Assembly (NCBI GenBank): GCA_947476145.1
Contig: CANJPH010000019.1
Location: forward strand, 1 to 41,502
Direction: 5' to 3'
DNA from: Bacteroidota bacterium
Lineage (GTDB): Bacteria > Bacteroidota > Bacteroidia > Chitinophagales > Chitinophagaceae
Length of the DNA: 41,502 bases
Shown: one piece after another, positions 16,488-25,377 of the stretch
Position numbering within the stretch: the stretch's first letter is position 1
How the letters are laid out: every line of letters starts with the position of its first letter
Notes under the pieces: model-generated
Seen by the model: only the letters and a program-made list of their open reading frames with translations
Told to the model about the DNA's origin: nothing
Databases searched by the model: none
Position numbers and translations under genes: made by a program

Positions 16488-18869
16488 ATGTTCAAACATA
16501 TATCTCTTTTGCTATTTGTACTTTTTTGTATAAATAGTTCCAATATCGCACAAACTAAGAAACAAAACTTTATTTTATCTGGTAGTGTAACCGATGAGTC
16601 AACTGGACAGGCATTGCAAGGAGCAAGCATCTATTTTCCTGAATTTAAAAAAGGAGTTATTGCAGGAGCGAACGGTGCTTATGAAATTACCCTACCCGTG
16701 GGGGAACATATTGTAGAAGTAAGTTTTATAGGATTTTCTATTTATACCAAAACGGTATTTATAAAATCCAATCAACAAGAAAATTTTAAACTTGGACATA
16801 GTGCTGTTGAAAGTTCTAATGTAACAGTAACTAGTTTTTTACGTGCAACTAGTTCGCGTAAAACACCCACACCAATTAATATTATAAAGAAGGAAGATTT
16901 ATTTAGATCGGCCAGTACCAATTTTATAGACGCCTTGTCTAAAACACCAGGGGTTTCACAATTAAGTACGGGCCCGGCAGTTTCCAAACCTATTATTCGT
17001 GGACTAGGATATAACAGAGTGATGGTTTTAAATGATGGCGTAAGACAGGAAGGCCAACAATGGGGCGACGAACATGGTATTGAAATTGACGAGTACAATG
17101 TAACCCGGACCGAAGTATTAAAAGTACCTGCTTCTATTATTTATGGTAGCGAGGCTTTGAGTGGTGTGATTAATGTAGTTTCCAATGTGCCAGTAGCAGA
17201 GGGCGCCATAAGAGGAAATGTATTTAGTAATTATCAAACTAATAATAAATTACAGGGATACCATTTTGATTTAGCAGGTAATAAAAAAGGATTTGTGTGG
17301 GGCATTAATGGATCTTCAAAACGTGCGTCGGATTATCAAAATAAATATGATGGCTATGTATACAACTCCAAGTTCAATGAGTTAAATGGAGGGGGTTATG
17401 TTGGCGTTGAAAAAGATTGGGGCTACACTCATTTTTTTGTAAGTCAGTTTAATCAAAAATTAGGGATGATAGAAGGGGAAAGAAATGACCAGGGAAGTTT
17501 TATAAAACCAACCTTTTATAATATTAATATTGATCCAGTTGCTACTCGTGCCGATTTTAATGCAAGTACTCCATCTATTCCATATCAACATGTTATTCAT
17601 ACTAAGTATACTTTGGATAATAATATTAAATGGGGCGAAGGCAGATTAAAAGCCAATATCGCGTATCAGCGCAATCAAAGACAAGAGTTTGGAAATATAG
17701 ATGATCCTGCTGAGAAAAGTTTATACTTTGACTTAGGTACTTTAAATTATTCATTCCAATATTTATTGCCTGAAAAAAATAATTGGAAACATACCATTGG
17801 TGTAAATGGAATGCAACAAGAAAATAAAAACAAGGGAGTAGAAGTATTAATACCTGCTTACAAATCGGTTGAGCTGGGATTGTTTTTTTATACACAGAAA
17901 AGAGCCGGTAAGTTAACCATGAGTGGAGGTGCACGTATCGACAAAAAAGGGATAGAATTTAATGACCTAGTTAATAATGAATCTATTAAAAAGGACTACG
18001 GCGCTATGGCGGGTTCTTTTGGTATGACTTATGAAGCGGGAGATGATTTAATTTTTAAATTAAATATTGCACGTGGCTATCGCGCACCCAATTTATCTGA
18101 ATTAGGCAGTAATGGGGCACATGAAGGCACTAACCGTTATGAATATGGCAATACCAATTTAAAATCTGAAAAAAGTTTGCAATTGGATTTGGGTGCCGAG
18201 TGGAGTGATGAGCATGTATCTTTTGCAGGTAGCTTATTTTACAATCAGATAACAGATTATATTTTTTATCAAAAACTATTAGGTGGTAATGGGTCGGATT
18301 CTATTATTGTAAATGAAGATGGGGAGGAGTTTTTTGCATTTGCATACAAACAGCAAAATGCCAACCTCATGGGTGCTGAATTTAATTTAGACATTCATCC
18401 GCACCCTATTGACGGGTTGCATATTGAAAATACATTTTCCTATGTGAAAGGAAGGTTTGCAGAAGCTATTGATGGCAGCAAGTATTTACCAAATATCCCA
18501 TCCCTAAGGTGGATTTCTGAATTAAGGTATGAATTTAAAAACAGTAAAAGTTCATTACAAAATTCTTATTTATCCTTACAGTTGGATAATGTAGCCACAC
18601 AGAACGATCCATTTACGGGGTATAATACAGAAACCAAAACACCTGGATATCATTTATTAAATGTTGGTTTGGGAACACAGTATACCAAAAAAGGAAAGCA
18701 GTTATTTAGTATTGCCTTCACTGCACAAAACCTTACGGATGTTGCCTATCAAAATCATTTAAGTAGATTAAAGTACACTGCCGAGAATATGGCCACTGGC
18801 CGCATGGGTGTACTTAATATGGGCCGCAACTTTAGTTTAAAACTGAATGTACCGTTGGTGTTTGATTAA
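16488..18869 (+). CDS. TonB-dependent outer-membrane receptor with N-terminal carboxypeptidase-like domain
   Basis: A 793-residue outer-membrane transporter. From the ATG at 16488 it has a signal peptide (MFKHISLLLFVLFC to IAQ) and a carboxypeptidase-regulatory-like domain (about 30-110: LSGSVTDESTGQALQGASIYF). A plug follows (NFIDALSKTPGVSQ, RGLGYNRVMVLNDGVRQEG, QQWGDEHGIEIDEY, GSEALSGVINV), then a 22-strand-type barrel ending in a C-terminal beta strand (FSLKLNVPLVFD). A longer frame from a TTG at 16425 adds a second hydrophobic segment and is unlikely. The QQWG-EHG motif and the His/Cys-rich upstream partner suggest a metal or metal chelate as cargo, but this is only inference. It is not a SusC: no SusD gene follows. 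Confidence 0.88.
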   Translation: MFKHISLLLFVLFCINSSNIAQTKKQNFILSGSVTDESTGQALQGASIYFPEFKKGVIAGANGAYEITLPVGEHIVEVSFIGFSIYTKTVFIKSNQQENFKLGHSAVESSNVTVTSFLRATSSRKTPTPINIIKKEDLFRSASTNFIDALSKTPGVSQLSTGPAVSKPIIRGLGYNRVMVLNDGVRQEGQQWGDEHGIEIDEYNVTRTEVLKVPASIIYGSEALSGVINVVSNVPVAEGAIRGNVFSNYQTNNKLQGYHFDLAGNKKGFVWGINGSSKRASDYQNKYDGYVYNSKFNELNGGGYVGVEKDWGYTHFFVSQFNQKLGMIEGERNDQGSFIKPTFYNINIDPVATRADFNASTPSIPYQHVIHTKYTLDNNIKWGEGRLKANIAYQRNQRQEFGNIDDPAEKSLYFDLGTLNYSFQYLLPEKNNWKHTIGVNGMQQENKNKGVEVLIPAYKSVELGLFFYTQKRAGKLTMSGGARIDKKGIEFNDLVNNESIKKDYGAMAGSFGMTYEAGDDLIFKLNIARGYRAPNLSELGSNGAHEGTNRYEYGNTNLKSEKSLQLDLGAEWSDEHVSFAGSLFYNQITDYIFYQKLLGGNGSDSIIVNEDGEEFFAFAYKQQNANLMGAEFNLDIHPHPIDGLHIENTFSYVKGRFAEAIDGSKYLPNIPSLRWISELRYEFKNSKSSLQNSYLSLQLDNVATQNDPFTGYNTETKTPGYHLLNVGLGTQYTKKGKQLFSIAFTAQNLTDVAYQNHLSRLKYTAENMATGRMGVLNMGRNFSLKLNVPLVFD

Positions 18870-18892
18870 GTAGATTTTCTTACATTTATCCT

Positions 18893-20248
18893 ATGAAAAA
18901 AATCATCTTATTTGCTTTTGCAATAATAATAGTAATGTCATTGCATGCACAAAAAAATAGTAAGCAATCCCCAAACAAGGAAGCTGAAACCACTTTAAAC
19001 AAAGAGGAGCAAAAGTTATTGTCTTATATAGATGCGAACCTGCCAAGGGCCATTGAAATGTTAAAGGAGTCGGTGAATATCAACAGCGGTACTTTAAATA
19101 TAGAGGGCGTAAAAAAAGTGGGGGCCTTGTTTGCAAAGGAATTTGAAGCGGCGGGATTGCAAACACATTGGGTAAGTATGCCAGACTCTATAAAGCGCGC
19201 GGGACATTTAGTAGCCATGACGCCGATGGCAAAAAACGCGCAAGGAATTAAAAAACCAAAAGGCAAAAAATTATTTTTAATAGGACATTTGGATACGGTG
19301 TTTGAACCAGATATGCCGGAGAATCCTTTTACGATGTTAAACGATAGCACAGCAACAGGACAGGGTGCGAATGATATGAAGGGTGGAGATGTGGTAATCA
19401 TTATGGCATTGCAAGCATTGAATGCACAGGGCTTATTAAAGGACGCAGCCATCACTGCTTATTTAACGGGAGACGAGGAGCATGCAGGATATCCGCGTGA
19501 AGTGAGCCGTGGTGATTTTATTGAAACGGCAAAGCAATCTGAAATTGCCTTGGCTTTTGAAGGAGCCAATGGATTAAATAAAGTAGCCACTGCAAGAAGA
19601 GGTGCAAGTGGATGGCAATTAAATGTAACTGCAAAAACAGGACATAGTAGTGGCGTGTTTACAGAAAATGCAGGCTATGGTGCGATCTATGAAGCAGCAA
19701 GAATTGTAAATACATTTAGAGAAACATTAAGTACAGAAAAATATTTAACTTTTAACCCGGGTGTGTTTATTGGTGGATCCGATATGCAATATGAGGAAGC
19801 AAAATCATCAGGAACCGCTATAGGTAAAACAAATATTATTTCACCGAATGCAGTGGTAACAGGTGACCTGCGTTTTTTAACAGAGCAACAAAAAATAGAC
19901 GCGCGCGCCACTATGCAAAAAATTGTGGACCAAAATTTAAATGGTACTAAAGCAACCATTCGTTTTGTAGACGGTATACCAAGTATGGCACCTACGGAAG
20001 GCAATGAAAAAGTAATGGAAGTAATAAGTGGCGTAACTACTAGTATGGGAATGGGTGCCACCACTGCGGGTGATCCAGGTTCCAGAGGCGCGGGTGATAT
20101 TTCCTATGTGGCACAGTATATGGATTGTATTGACGGATTGGGTGCATCGGGAAGAGGGGCACATGCGCCAGGGGAGACCATTAACTTAAAAGAATTTCCG
20201 GTTTTAATCAAGCGCGCAGCCTTGACGATATATAGGTTGACGAGGTAA
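18893..20248 (+). CDS. Exported M20-family metallopeptidase (glutamate-carboxypeptidase-like)
   Basis: A 451-residue zinc peptidase with a signal peptide (MKKIILFAFAIIIVMSLHAQ). The M20 ligands are all visible: H132 and D134 in GHLDTVF, D in GANDMKGGD, the catalytic and metal glutamates in TGDEEHAG, an acidic residue in LAFEGA, and the late histidine in GRGAHAPGE. The interrupted dimerisation domain spans about 235-350. The closest well-known type is glutamate carboxypeptidase (CPG2), which removes C-terminal glutamate. The real substrate may be a peptide or acyl-amino acid in the periplasm. It starts 23 bp after the TonB receptor gene, so it may belong to the same transcript, possibly processing the imported ligand. 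Confidence 0.88.
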   Translation: MKKIILFAFAIIIVMSLHAQKNSKQSPNKEAETTLNKEEQKLLSYIDANLPRAIEMLKESVNINSGTLNIEGVKKVGALFAKEFEAAGLQTHWVSMPDSIKRAGHLVAMTPMAKNAQGIKKPKGKKLFLIGHLDTVFEPDMPENPFTMLNDSTATGQGANDMKGGDVVIIMALQALNAQGLLKDAAITAYLTGDEEHAGYPREVSRGDFIETAKQSEIALAFEGANGLNKVATARRGASGWQLNVTAKTGHSSGVFTENAGYGAIYEAARIVNTFRETLSTEKYLTFNPGVFIGGSDMQYEEAKSSGTAIGKTNIISPNAVVTGDLRFLTEQQKIDARATMQKIVDQNLNGTKATIRFVDGIPSMAPTEGNEKVMEVISGVTTSMGMGATTAGDPGSRGAGDISYVAQYMDCIDGLGASGRGAHAPGETINLKEFPVLIKRAALTIYRLTR

Positions 20249-20399
20249 GGGGGGATCTTTTTAATACAAATTGCTTAAAATATAATAAATAGATTTAATA
20301 TATCTATTTAAACGCAAAAACCGTATTTTTACAAAGCAGAAAGGATACAATAAGTTTATAACCTATTGATATTCAATAATTTAATGTATTAGACCTGAT
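20249..20399 (+). promoter_or_regulatory. Upstream region of the polysaccharide run, with two inverted repeats
   Basis: AAATAGAT-N7-ATCTATTT lies at 20287-20309, and a short palindrome, TATTGA-TAT-TCAATA, at 20364-20378. The best -7 candidate, TATTTTTA (20324-20331), is one base off consensus and no TTG stands 19-21 bp before it. This is the likely promoter/operator area for the run of genes starting at 20400, but the exact promoter is not clear. Confidence 0.35.
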
Positions 20400-21446
20400 A
20401 TGCCTGAAAAAATTCAATTTGTGGATGTTATAGATACCTTCAAAAGGGCAGTCAATAATGTATTGGCACAATATAGAATGATGCTTAAGGTGACTTTGGT
20501 GACTACCTTAATAGCATTGGGATATGCATTATTACAACCACCAAGTTATAAGGCGGTGGCCACTTTTATTTTAGAAGATAAATCGGGCAGCAAAAGTGGA
20601 TTGGGTGCATTGGCCTCTCAAATTGGATTTGATATTGGAAGTTTATCTGGAGGAAATGCAGGCATGTTTGAAGGAGATAATATTTTAGATATCATGCAAT
20701 CAAGATTGATTGTAGAAAAAGTATTGTTAACGAAAGTAGATAGTAGTTCTAAAACCAGCAATGCAACTTTGGCCGATTTATATGTACAAGCCTATAAGAT
20801 TAATAAAAAATGGAGTAGTGAACCCAATTTAGCGAACTTCAAATTTGATGCAAATTTATCAAGTCCATTACAAGATTCAATTGTATTTACATTGCTTCAA
20901 AAAATTGTGAAAGACAATTTAGTAGTAAGCCGACAAAATAAAAAAGGATCTATTATTGCTATTCAAGTTGTTTCTAAAGATCAAAAATTCTCTAAATTAT
21001 TTTCTGAAAGATTATTAAAGCAAACCAGTGATTTATACATTGATATTAAGACAAGTAATCTTACCAATAATATCTCAAAGCTGCAAAACAAAGCCGATTC
21101 TTTACAAGCCATTTTAGGAGGTTTATACGGAAAAACTTTTGCGGTAGCACAACAACAATTAATTAACACCAATACGGCAGTAAAAATTAATTCAGTACCC
21201 GAAGAAACTACCCAAAGAGATAAAACAGTAACGTATACATTGTATGGAGAGGTAGTTAAAAACTTAGAAGCCTTAAAACTTTCTCAAATAAATCAAACGC
21301 CGGTTATACAAGTATTGGATATGCCTAAATTACCTTTGGTAAACCAGTCCACTCCCATTTATTTAATTGTATTCATGGGACTCGCGGTAGGTCTTGTATT
21401 GTCTATTTTAATTGCAGTATATCTGTATACAGACAAAATAAATTAA
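20400..21446 (+). CDS. Wzz-type chain-length regulator / polysaccharide co-polymerase 1
   Basis: A 348-residue inner-membrane protein with one transmembrane helix near each end (about 32-47 and 318-342) and a long periplasmic helical region. The Wzz signature is QPPSYKAVATFILED after TM1. The PVIQVLDMPKLPLVNQSTP segment before TM2 is the usual proline-rich motif. A glycine/serine-rich stretch (KSGLGALASQIGFDIGSLSGGNAG) is typical of the Bacteroidota form. It controls chain length of the polymer made by Wzy. There is no C-terminal tyrosine-kinase domain. It is a clear paralogue of the protein at 36372-37460, with the same order of motifs. First gene of a closely spaced run. Confidence 0.88.
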   Translation: MPEKIQFVDVIDTFKRAVNNVLAQYRMMLKVTLVTTLIALGYALLQPPSYKAVATFILEDKSGSKSGLGALASQIGFDIGSLSGGNAGMFEGDNILDIMQSRLIVEKVLLTKVDSSSKTSNATLADLYVQAYKINKKWSSEPNLANFKFDANLSSPLQDSIVFTLLQKIVKDNLVVSRQNKKGSIIAIQVVSKDQKFSKLFSERLLKQTSDLYIDIKTSNLTNNISKLQNKADSLQAILGGLYGKTFAVAQQQLINTNTAVKINSVPEETTQRDKTVTYTLYGEVVKNLEALKLSQINQTPVIQVLDMPKLPLVNQSTPIYLIVFMGLAVGLVLSILIAVYLYTDKIN

Positions 21447-21452
21447 ACATAC

Positions 21453-22283
21453 ATGCGTCGCCTTTTTTTACTAAGAGCATATGGCGATTTTGTAATTGCA
21501 ATTAGGGCCATTTTAAATAGCCCTCAACCTAGCGACACAAAGATTATTGCATCCAATCATTTCATTCCTTTATTCGAAGCTATAAACGAGGTATTCGATC
21601 TAAGCCCATTGGATATTGATTTTCAGGACTTTGGGATCAATCAATCCTTGTTAAATTTTTTCACTGACAAGCAGTTGTTGACTTTTCAAACCATTCGACA
21701 AATAGTAAAAATAAAAAGATATTTAAAAAGTAATGCTGACAAAAAATATAGCGACTATCTAGAACAAGAAAAACGTTTATCTATTTTTAATTTTCTTGTT
21801 AATCATAAATTTAAGGGTATTGTAAAAAAAGAAAATATTTATAAGACTTATGAAACATTTTTTAATTCCATTCATCATGAATTAAAATTTGAAAAAGTAA
21901 AAATAAAAAACGTATTAATTTTACCAGACGCAAGAACAAAAATCAAAACCGTACCAGATTTTATTGTAAAAGATATATCTGAACAATTTAAAGGAGCATC
22001 CATAAATGTAAATATTGCAAAGTTTGACAATAAGATAAGTAGTAGCCAATCTCGTTTGATATATCATAATTTTGAGCAATTAATTGAGTTAATAAATAAA
22101 CACGATTTAGTGATAGGTGCAGATAGTTTGCCAATTCATTTGTGTAACTTATTTAACAAACCTCACTATATCCTCTATCCTCATAATCAACCCAACGCTT
22201 TTTGTACCTTATTTTCTATTCAAAACAATTTTTTTACTAATTTCAATAAGTATAGTCGAGAAAGTTTTGCAATACTAAATTAG
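21453..22283 (+). CDS. GT9-like (heptosyltransferase-family) glycosyltransferase
   Basis: A 276-residue cytoplasmic protein with the two ends of a GT-B heptosyltransferase-type fold. It opens with RRLFLLRAYGDFVIAI, like the GD-hhh-sP start of GT9 enzymes. Near the C-terminus HDLVIGADSLPIHLCNLFNKPHYILYP matches the donor-binding D-hhI-DS---HLA---KP motif. The middle part is lysine-rich and poorly conserved, and the protein is shorter than LPS heptosyltransferases (about 330-350 residues). Donor and acceptor cannot be assigned. It starts 6 bp after wzz-1 and is followed after 17 bp by another glycosyltransferase gene, so it most likely adds a sugar to the repeat unit or a core structure. Confidence 0.75.
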   Translation: MRRLFLLRAYGDFVIAIRAILNSPQPSDTKIIASNHFIPLFEAINEVFDLSPLDIDFQDFGINQSLLNFFTDKQLLTFQTIRQIVKIKRYLKSNADKKYSDYLEQEKRLSIFNFLVNHKFKGIVKKENIYKTYETFFNSIHHELKFEKVKIKNVLILPDARTKIKTVPDFIVKDISEQFKGASINVNIAKFDNKISSSQSRLIYHNFEQLIELINKHDLVIGADSLPIHLCNLFNKPHYILYPHNQPNAFCTLFSIQNNFFTNFNKYSRESFAILN

Positions 22284-22300
22284 AAAAGCGCTTTATTTTT

Positions 22301-23041
22301 ATGAACCCTAATATTCCTGCATATATTTTATTTTCAAGTCATGAACCAGAAAGACAAATTCAGGTAAATGAAATCATAAAACATTTGCCTCAGGTAGAAA
22401 TAATTGAACCGGTTTTTCCAAAATACCAAAGCGTACCTTTTCTTCAAAGACTAGTTCAGAAATCAAAAGAAAGGACTGGAACTAAATTATTGACTACAGA
22501 GATTGGGGTTTTAATGTCTCACCGAAAAATTTGGCAAAAGATAGTTGCATTATCCAGGTTGAACATAAATCCCGCAAACACCCATTATCTAATCTTTGAA
22601 TCTGATAGTAAAATCATAGATCTTGAAACCTTATATGAGTATATAGGAATGGTACAAAACAAGTATGAATTATTTTTTTGGGGTGCTTGGCATAATAATG
22701 TAAGTATCAAAAAATCAAGTATTACAGCAACCTTCCAAAATTATATCATTGGAACGCCACTCATTAAATCCGTTTATTGTGCGTATGGTTATTCCATTAA
22801 TGCAAAAGCAGCTCAAAAGATGCTAGATGCAACCAATAAAATTAATTATCCATTAGATTTGTTCAAACATTACTATAATATTAATAGCTTTAGTATTGGA
22901 GCCATAAAACCTGAAGTGATTTCAACTTGGCAAACCACTCAAAGTACTATTAGGGCGGTAAATACATGGTCAAGAATAAAACATTTCATAATTATAAACA
23001 TCTTTTATCTTCGAAATCAAGTTAAAGCCTATTTTAGCTAA
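22301..23041 (+). CDS. GT25-family glycosyltransferase
   Basis: A 246-residue protein resembling the LPS galactosyltransferase family GT25. The landmarks are LTTEIGVLMSHRKIWQKIV (residues about 64-82; the family pattern is GEIGC-LSH---W), and HYLIFESDSKI with E100-S101-D102 in place of the usual EDD metal motif. A later segment (IIGTPLIKSVYCAYGYSINAKAAQKML) matches the G--AYhh----A--hh motif. The E-S-D triad keeps the two acidic residues normally needed. Sugar and linkage are unknown. It sits between the GT9-like gene and the next glycosyltransferase-like gene, with 2-17 bp spacing. Confidence 0.8.
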   Translation: MNPNIPAYILFSSHEPERQIQVNEIIKHLPQVEIIEPVFPKYQSVPFLQRLVQKSKERTGTKLLTTEIGVLMSHRKIWQKIVALSRLNINPANTHYLIFESDSKIIDLETLYEYIGMVQNKYELFFWGAWHNNVSIKKSSITATFQNYIIGTPLIKSVYCAYGYSINAKAAQKMLDATNKINYPLDLFKHYYNINSFSIGAIKPEVISTWQTTQSTIRAVNTWSRIKHFIIINIFYLRNQVKAYFS

Positions 23042-23043
23042 GT

Positions 23044-23898
23044 ATGACTTATCAATCAAAATCAATTGTTGTAATTAGTTGGGACGGAGAAACCGAACCA
23101 TTATCTCATATTTTATTAGATACCGTATCCAGTTTTGATATTTTCTTGATCGATTATAGTGGGAAAGATAATTTGAGTAAGGTTATCAATTTCAAACCCA
23201 CCTATTATCTTTCTAAAAAATCGGAATGTAAGGGGGATTTAATTAACAATGTGTCCCAATATTTAATTCAACATTCAATTATTGATTTTAAATATATAGG
23301 TTTTTTAGATGATGATATTTTTATTTCTATAAGTGATTTAAATAAATTACTTTTTATTGCAACATTAGAAAACTTAGATGCATTTCAATCAAGTTTAACA
23401 CATGATAGTTATTTCCATCATAGGCAATTTATTCATAAACCTGGTTGTATTGTACAAGAAACTCCATGGGTTGAAATAATGGCTCCCTTTTATTCCAATG
23501 AGATTTTTGCATCGGCGGGTCCCTATTTAAATAAAAGCATTTCTGGCACGGGCAACGATGTATATTTAATTCCTACTATTCAGCAAATATTAGGTAAAAC
23601 TAAAACAGCGGTAATACATGCAGTACAAATGAAACATTGCAGACCAATAAGAACTGGCAATAGAATTTTTAGTAACCAAAAATCTTGTTTACAAGAAATT
23701 CATGAAATGCAAGGTTTTTGCAAAACCTTATTCTTTGAATTTTATGCAACACATAAAAGTCAAACCAATCGTTTATTTATAAAAAAGGTGCTAAATCGTA
23801 ATTATTCAAATGGCATTCCTTTACGTTATAAGCTTGCCAGGGTCATACCTATGATTAAAAACCTATACAAATTAGTGGTGGACGCTAGTTATAGATAA
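23044..23898 (+). CDS. Putative GT-A-type glycosyltransferase (DUF707-like)
   Basis: A 284-residue protein that I place only loosely. It starts with a strand-turn, SIVVISWDGE. It has a DDD motif at 89-91 (KYIGFLDDDIFIS), the position and form expected of a nucleotide-sugar metal site. A VEIMAPFYSNEIF segment recalls the DUF707 family. GTGNDVYLIP and HAVQMKHCRPI follow, with a conserved-looking histidine. There is no signal peptide or membrane helix. The gene lies 2 bp after the GT25 gene and 6 bp before wzx, so a role as a repeat-unit transferase is reasonable but inferred. It could also be a sugar-modifying enzyme. Confidence 0.6.
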   Translation: MTYQSKSIVVISWDGETEPLSHILLDTVSSFDIFLIDYSGKDNLSKVINFKPTYYLSKKSECKGDLINNVSQYLIQHSIIDFKYIGFLDDDIFISISDLNKLLFIATLENLDAFQSSLTHDSYFHHRQFIHKPGCIVQETPWVEIMAPFYSNEIFASAGPYLNKSISGTGNDVYLIPTIQQILGKTKTAVIHAVQMKHCRPIRTGNRIFSNQKSCLQEIHEMQGFCKTLFFEFYATHKSQTNRLFIKKVLNRNYSNGIPLRYKLARVIPMIKNLYKLVVDASYR

Positions 23899-23904
23899 GA
23901 AAGT

Positions 23905-25353
23905 ATGGAAACGCAAAAAAACGTCTTTTACAATGTATTATTAGCCATTTCACAGGTTTTGTTTCCTATGTTAACTTTTCCTTATTTGGCTAGAGTGCTT
24001 GGACCTGAGCATGTTGGCGTTTTAAACTTTGCCGAAAGTTATGCCAGGTACTTTGTATTAGTTGCTGCTTTTGGAATTCCAATTTATGGAGTACGTGAAA
24101 TTGCAAAGATTTATAATGACAAAGAAAAGCTTTCAAAATTATTTGTAGAAATTTTTACAATCAATTTTATTACCACTATTATTTTATCTATAGTTTTTTT
24201 GATTACAATAATTTATGTTGATCGGTTAAATAGCGCTGGAATTTTATTTTATTGGGCATTATTATTTTTCTTTTTACAGGTTTTTGTACTTGAGTGGTTT
24301 TTTATTGGAATAAAGCAATTTAAATTTATAGCAGTTCGGTTCTTTTTTATAAGATTAATATTTATTGCCTGTGTTTTCATATTTATTAAAACTAGTAATG
24401 ACTATTTAATTTATATGAGAATGCAAGTCTTACTAAACTTGTTATTAGCCATTGTAAATATTTATTATATTACTAAGTTCATTAATTTTAAAAATTTAAG
24501 TTTACAATCACTCAATTTAAAACAACATCTAAAGCCTTTGATGGTTTTGTTTTTAACTATATTTTTTATAAGTATTTACTTACAATTAGATACAGTAATT
24601 TTAGGTTTTATAACGGATAGTGAAAGTGTAGGGTATTATTCATCTGCCTTAAAACTAAATAAATTATTAATAGCTGTCTTTGCTGCTATTTCTGCAGCCA
24701 TGTTTCCTAGAATGATGAATTTATTACAGGAAGGGAAAGTTGTGCAATTCAATAATATGATTCAGAATTGCTTCTACATTATTATAAGCCTAAGTTTACC
24801 AACAGCGCTATTGGTTTATTTATGTGCTCCAGAAATTGTACAAATTTTATTTGGATCTAATTTTGAGAGAGCCATTTTGCCCTTGCAAATTACAGCCCCT
24901 ATTATTGTGGTTGTGAGTTTATCAACTATTTTTGGATTCCAAATATTAAGTGCCCTTTCAAAAGATAAAAATATTTTAATATCTGCTATGTTAGGAACAT
25001 TAGTAAGTATTTTATTTTCAATATTACTTATTAAGCAATACAAGGAAAATGGGGAAGCCTTTACTATTTTCTTAACAGAAATTACGGTATGTGCGAGCTT
25101 TATCTATTTTTCAAGGAAACATTTTAATATTAGTAAGTTCACCGTGATTTTAATTCACCAATTGGTAGCAATCCTACCCTTAATATTATTTGTATTTACC
25201 ATCAAATATTTCGTAATCAATATATACATAAGAATAATTTATATAAGTTTAATTACTTTGCTTTGGTATTTCGTATTACACTATTTTATTCTGCCAAATA
25301 GCGTTTTAAAAACACAGTTTTTAAAATTAACTAGCAAGCAGTTAAATTCTTGA
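23905..25353 (+). CDS. Wzx-type oligosaccharide flippase
   Basis: A 482-residue integral membrane protein of the MATE/polysaccharide-transport superfamily, with about 12-14 predicted transmembrane helices. It opens with KNVFYNVLLAISQVLFPMLTFPYLARVLGPEHVGVLNFAESYARYF (quoted here in pieces: LTFPYLARVLGP and VGVLNFA are the family landmarks). Further on SVGYYSSALKLNKLL and AMFPRMM are typical. It carries lipid-linked repeat units across the inner membrane. The gene is 6 bp after the preceding transferase gene and 24 bp before the first Wzi-family gene. Confidence 0.9.
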   Translation: METQKNVFYNVLLAISQVLFPMLTFPYLARVLGPEHVGVLNFAESYARYFVLVAAFGIPIYGVREIAKIYNDKEKLSKLFVEIFTINFITTIILSIVFLITIIYVDRLNSAGILFYWALLFFFLQVFVLEWFFIGIKQFKFIAVRFFFIRLIFIACVFIFIKTSNDYLIYMRMQVLLNLLLAIVNIYYITKFINFKNLSLQSLNLKQHLKPLMVLFLTIFFISIYLQLDTVILGFITDSESVGYYSSALKLNKLLIAVFAAISAAMFPRMMNLLQEGKVVQFNNMIQNCFYIIISLSLPTALLVYLCAPEIVQILFGSNFERAILPLQITAPIIVVVSLSTIFGFQILSALSKDKNILISAMLGTLVSILFSILLIKQYKENGEAFTIFLTEITVCASFIYFSRKHFNISKFTVILIHQLVAILPLILFVFTIKYFVINIYIRIIYISLITLLWYFVLHYFILPNSVLKTQFLKLTSKQLNS

Positions 25354-25377
25354 TAAATTATTATCTATATTTGTAAT

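Noticed and set aside
19024..20164. Several minus-strand frames of 75-143 codons within the M20 peptidase gene
   Set aside because: They mirror the real coding frame; cysteine- and proline-rich nonsense with no motif.
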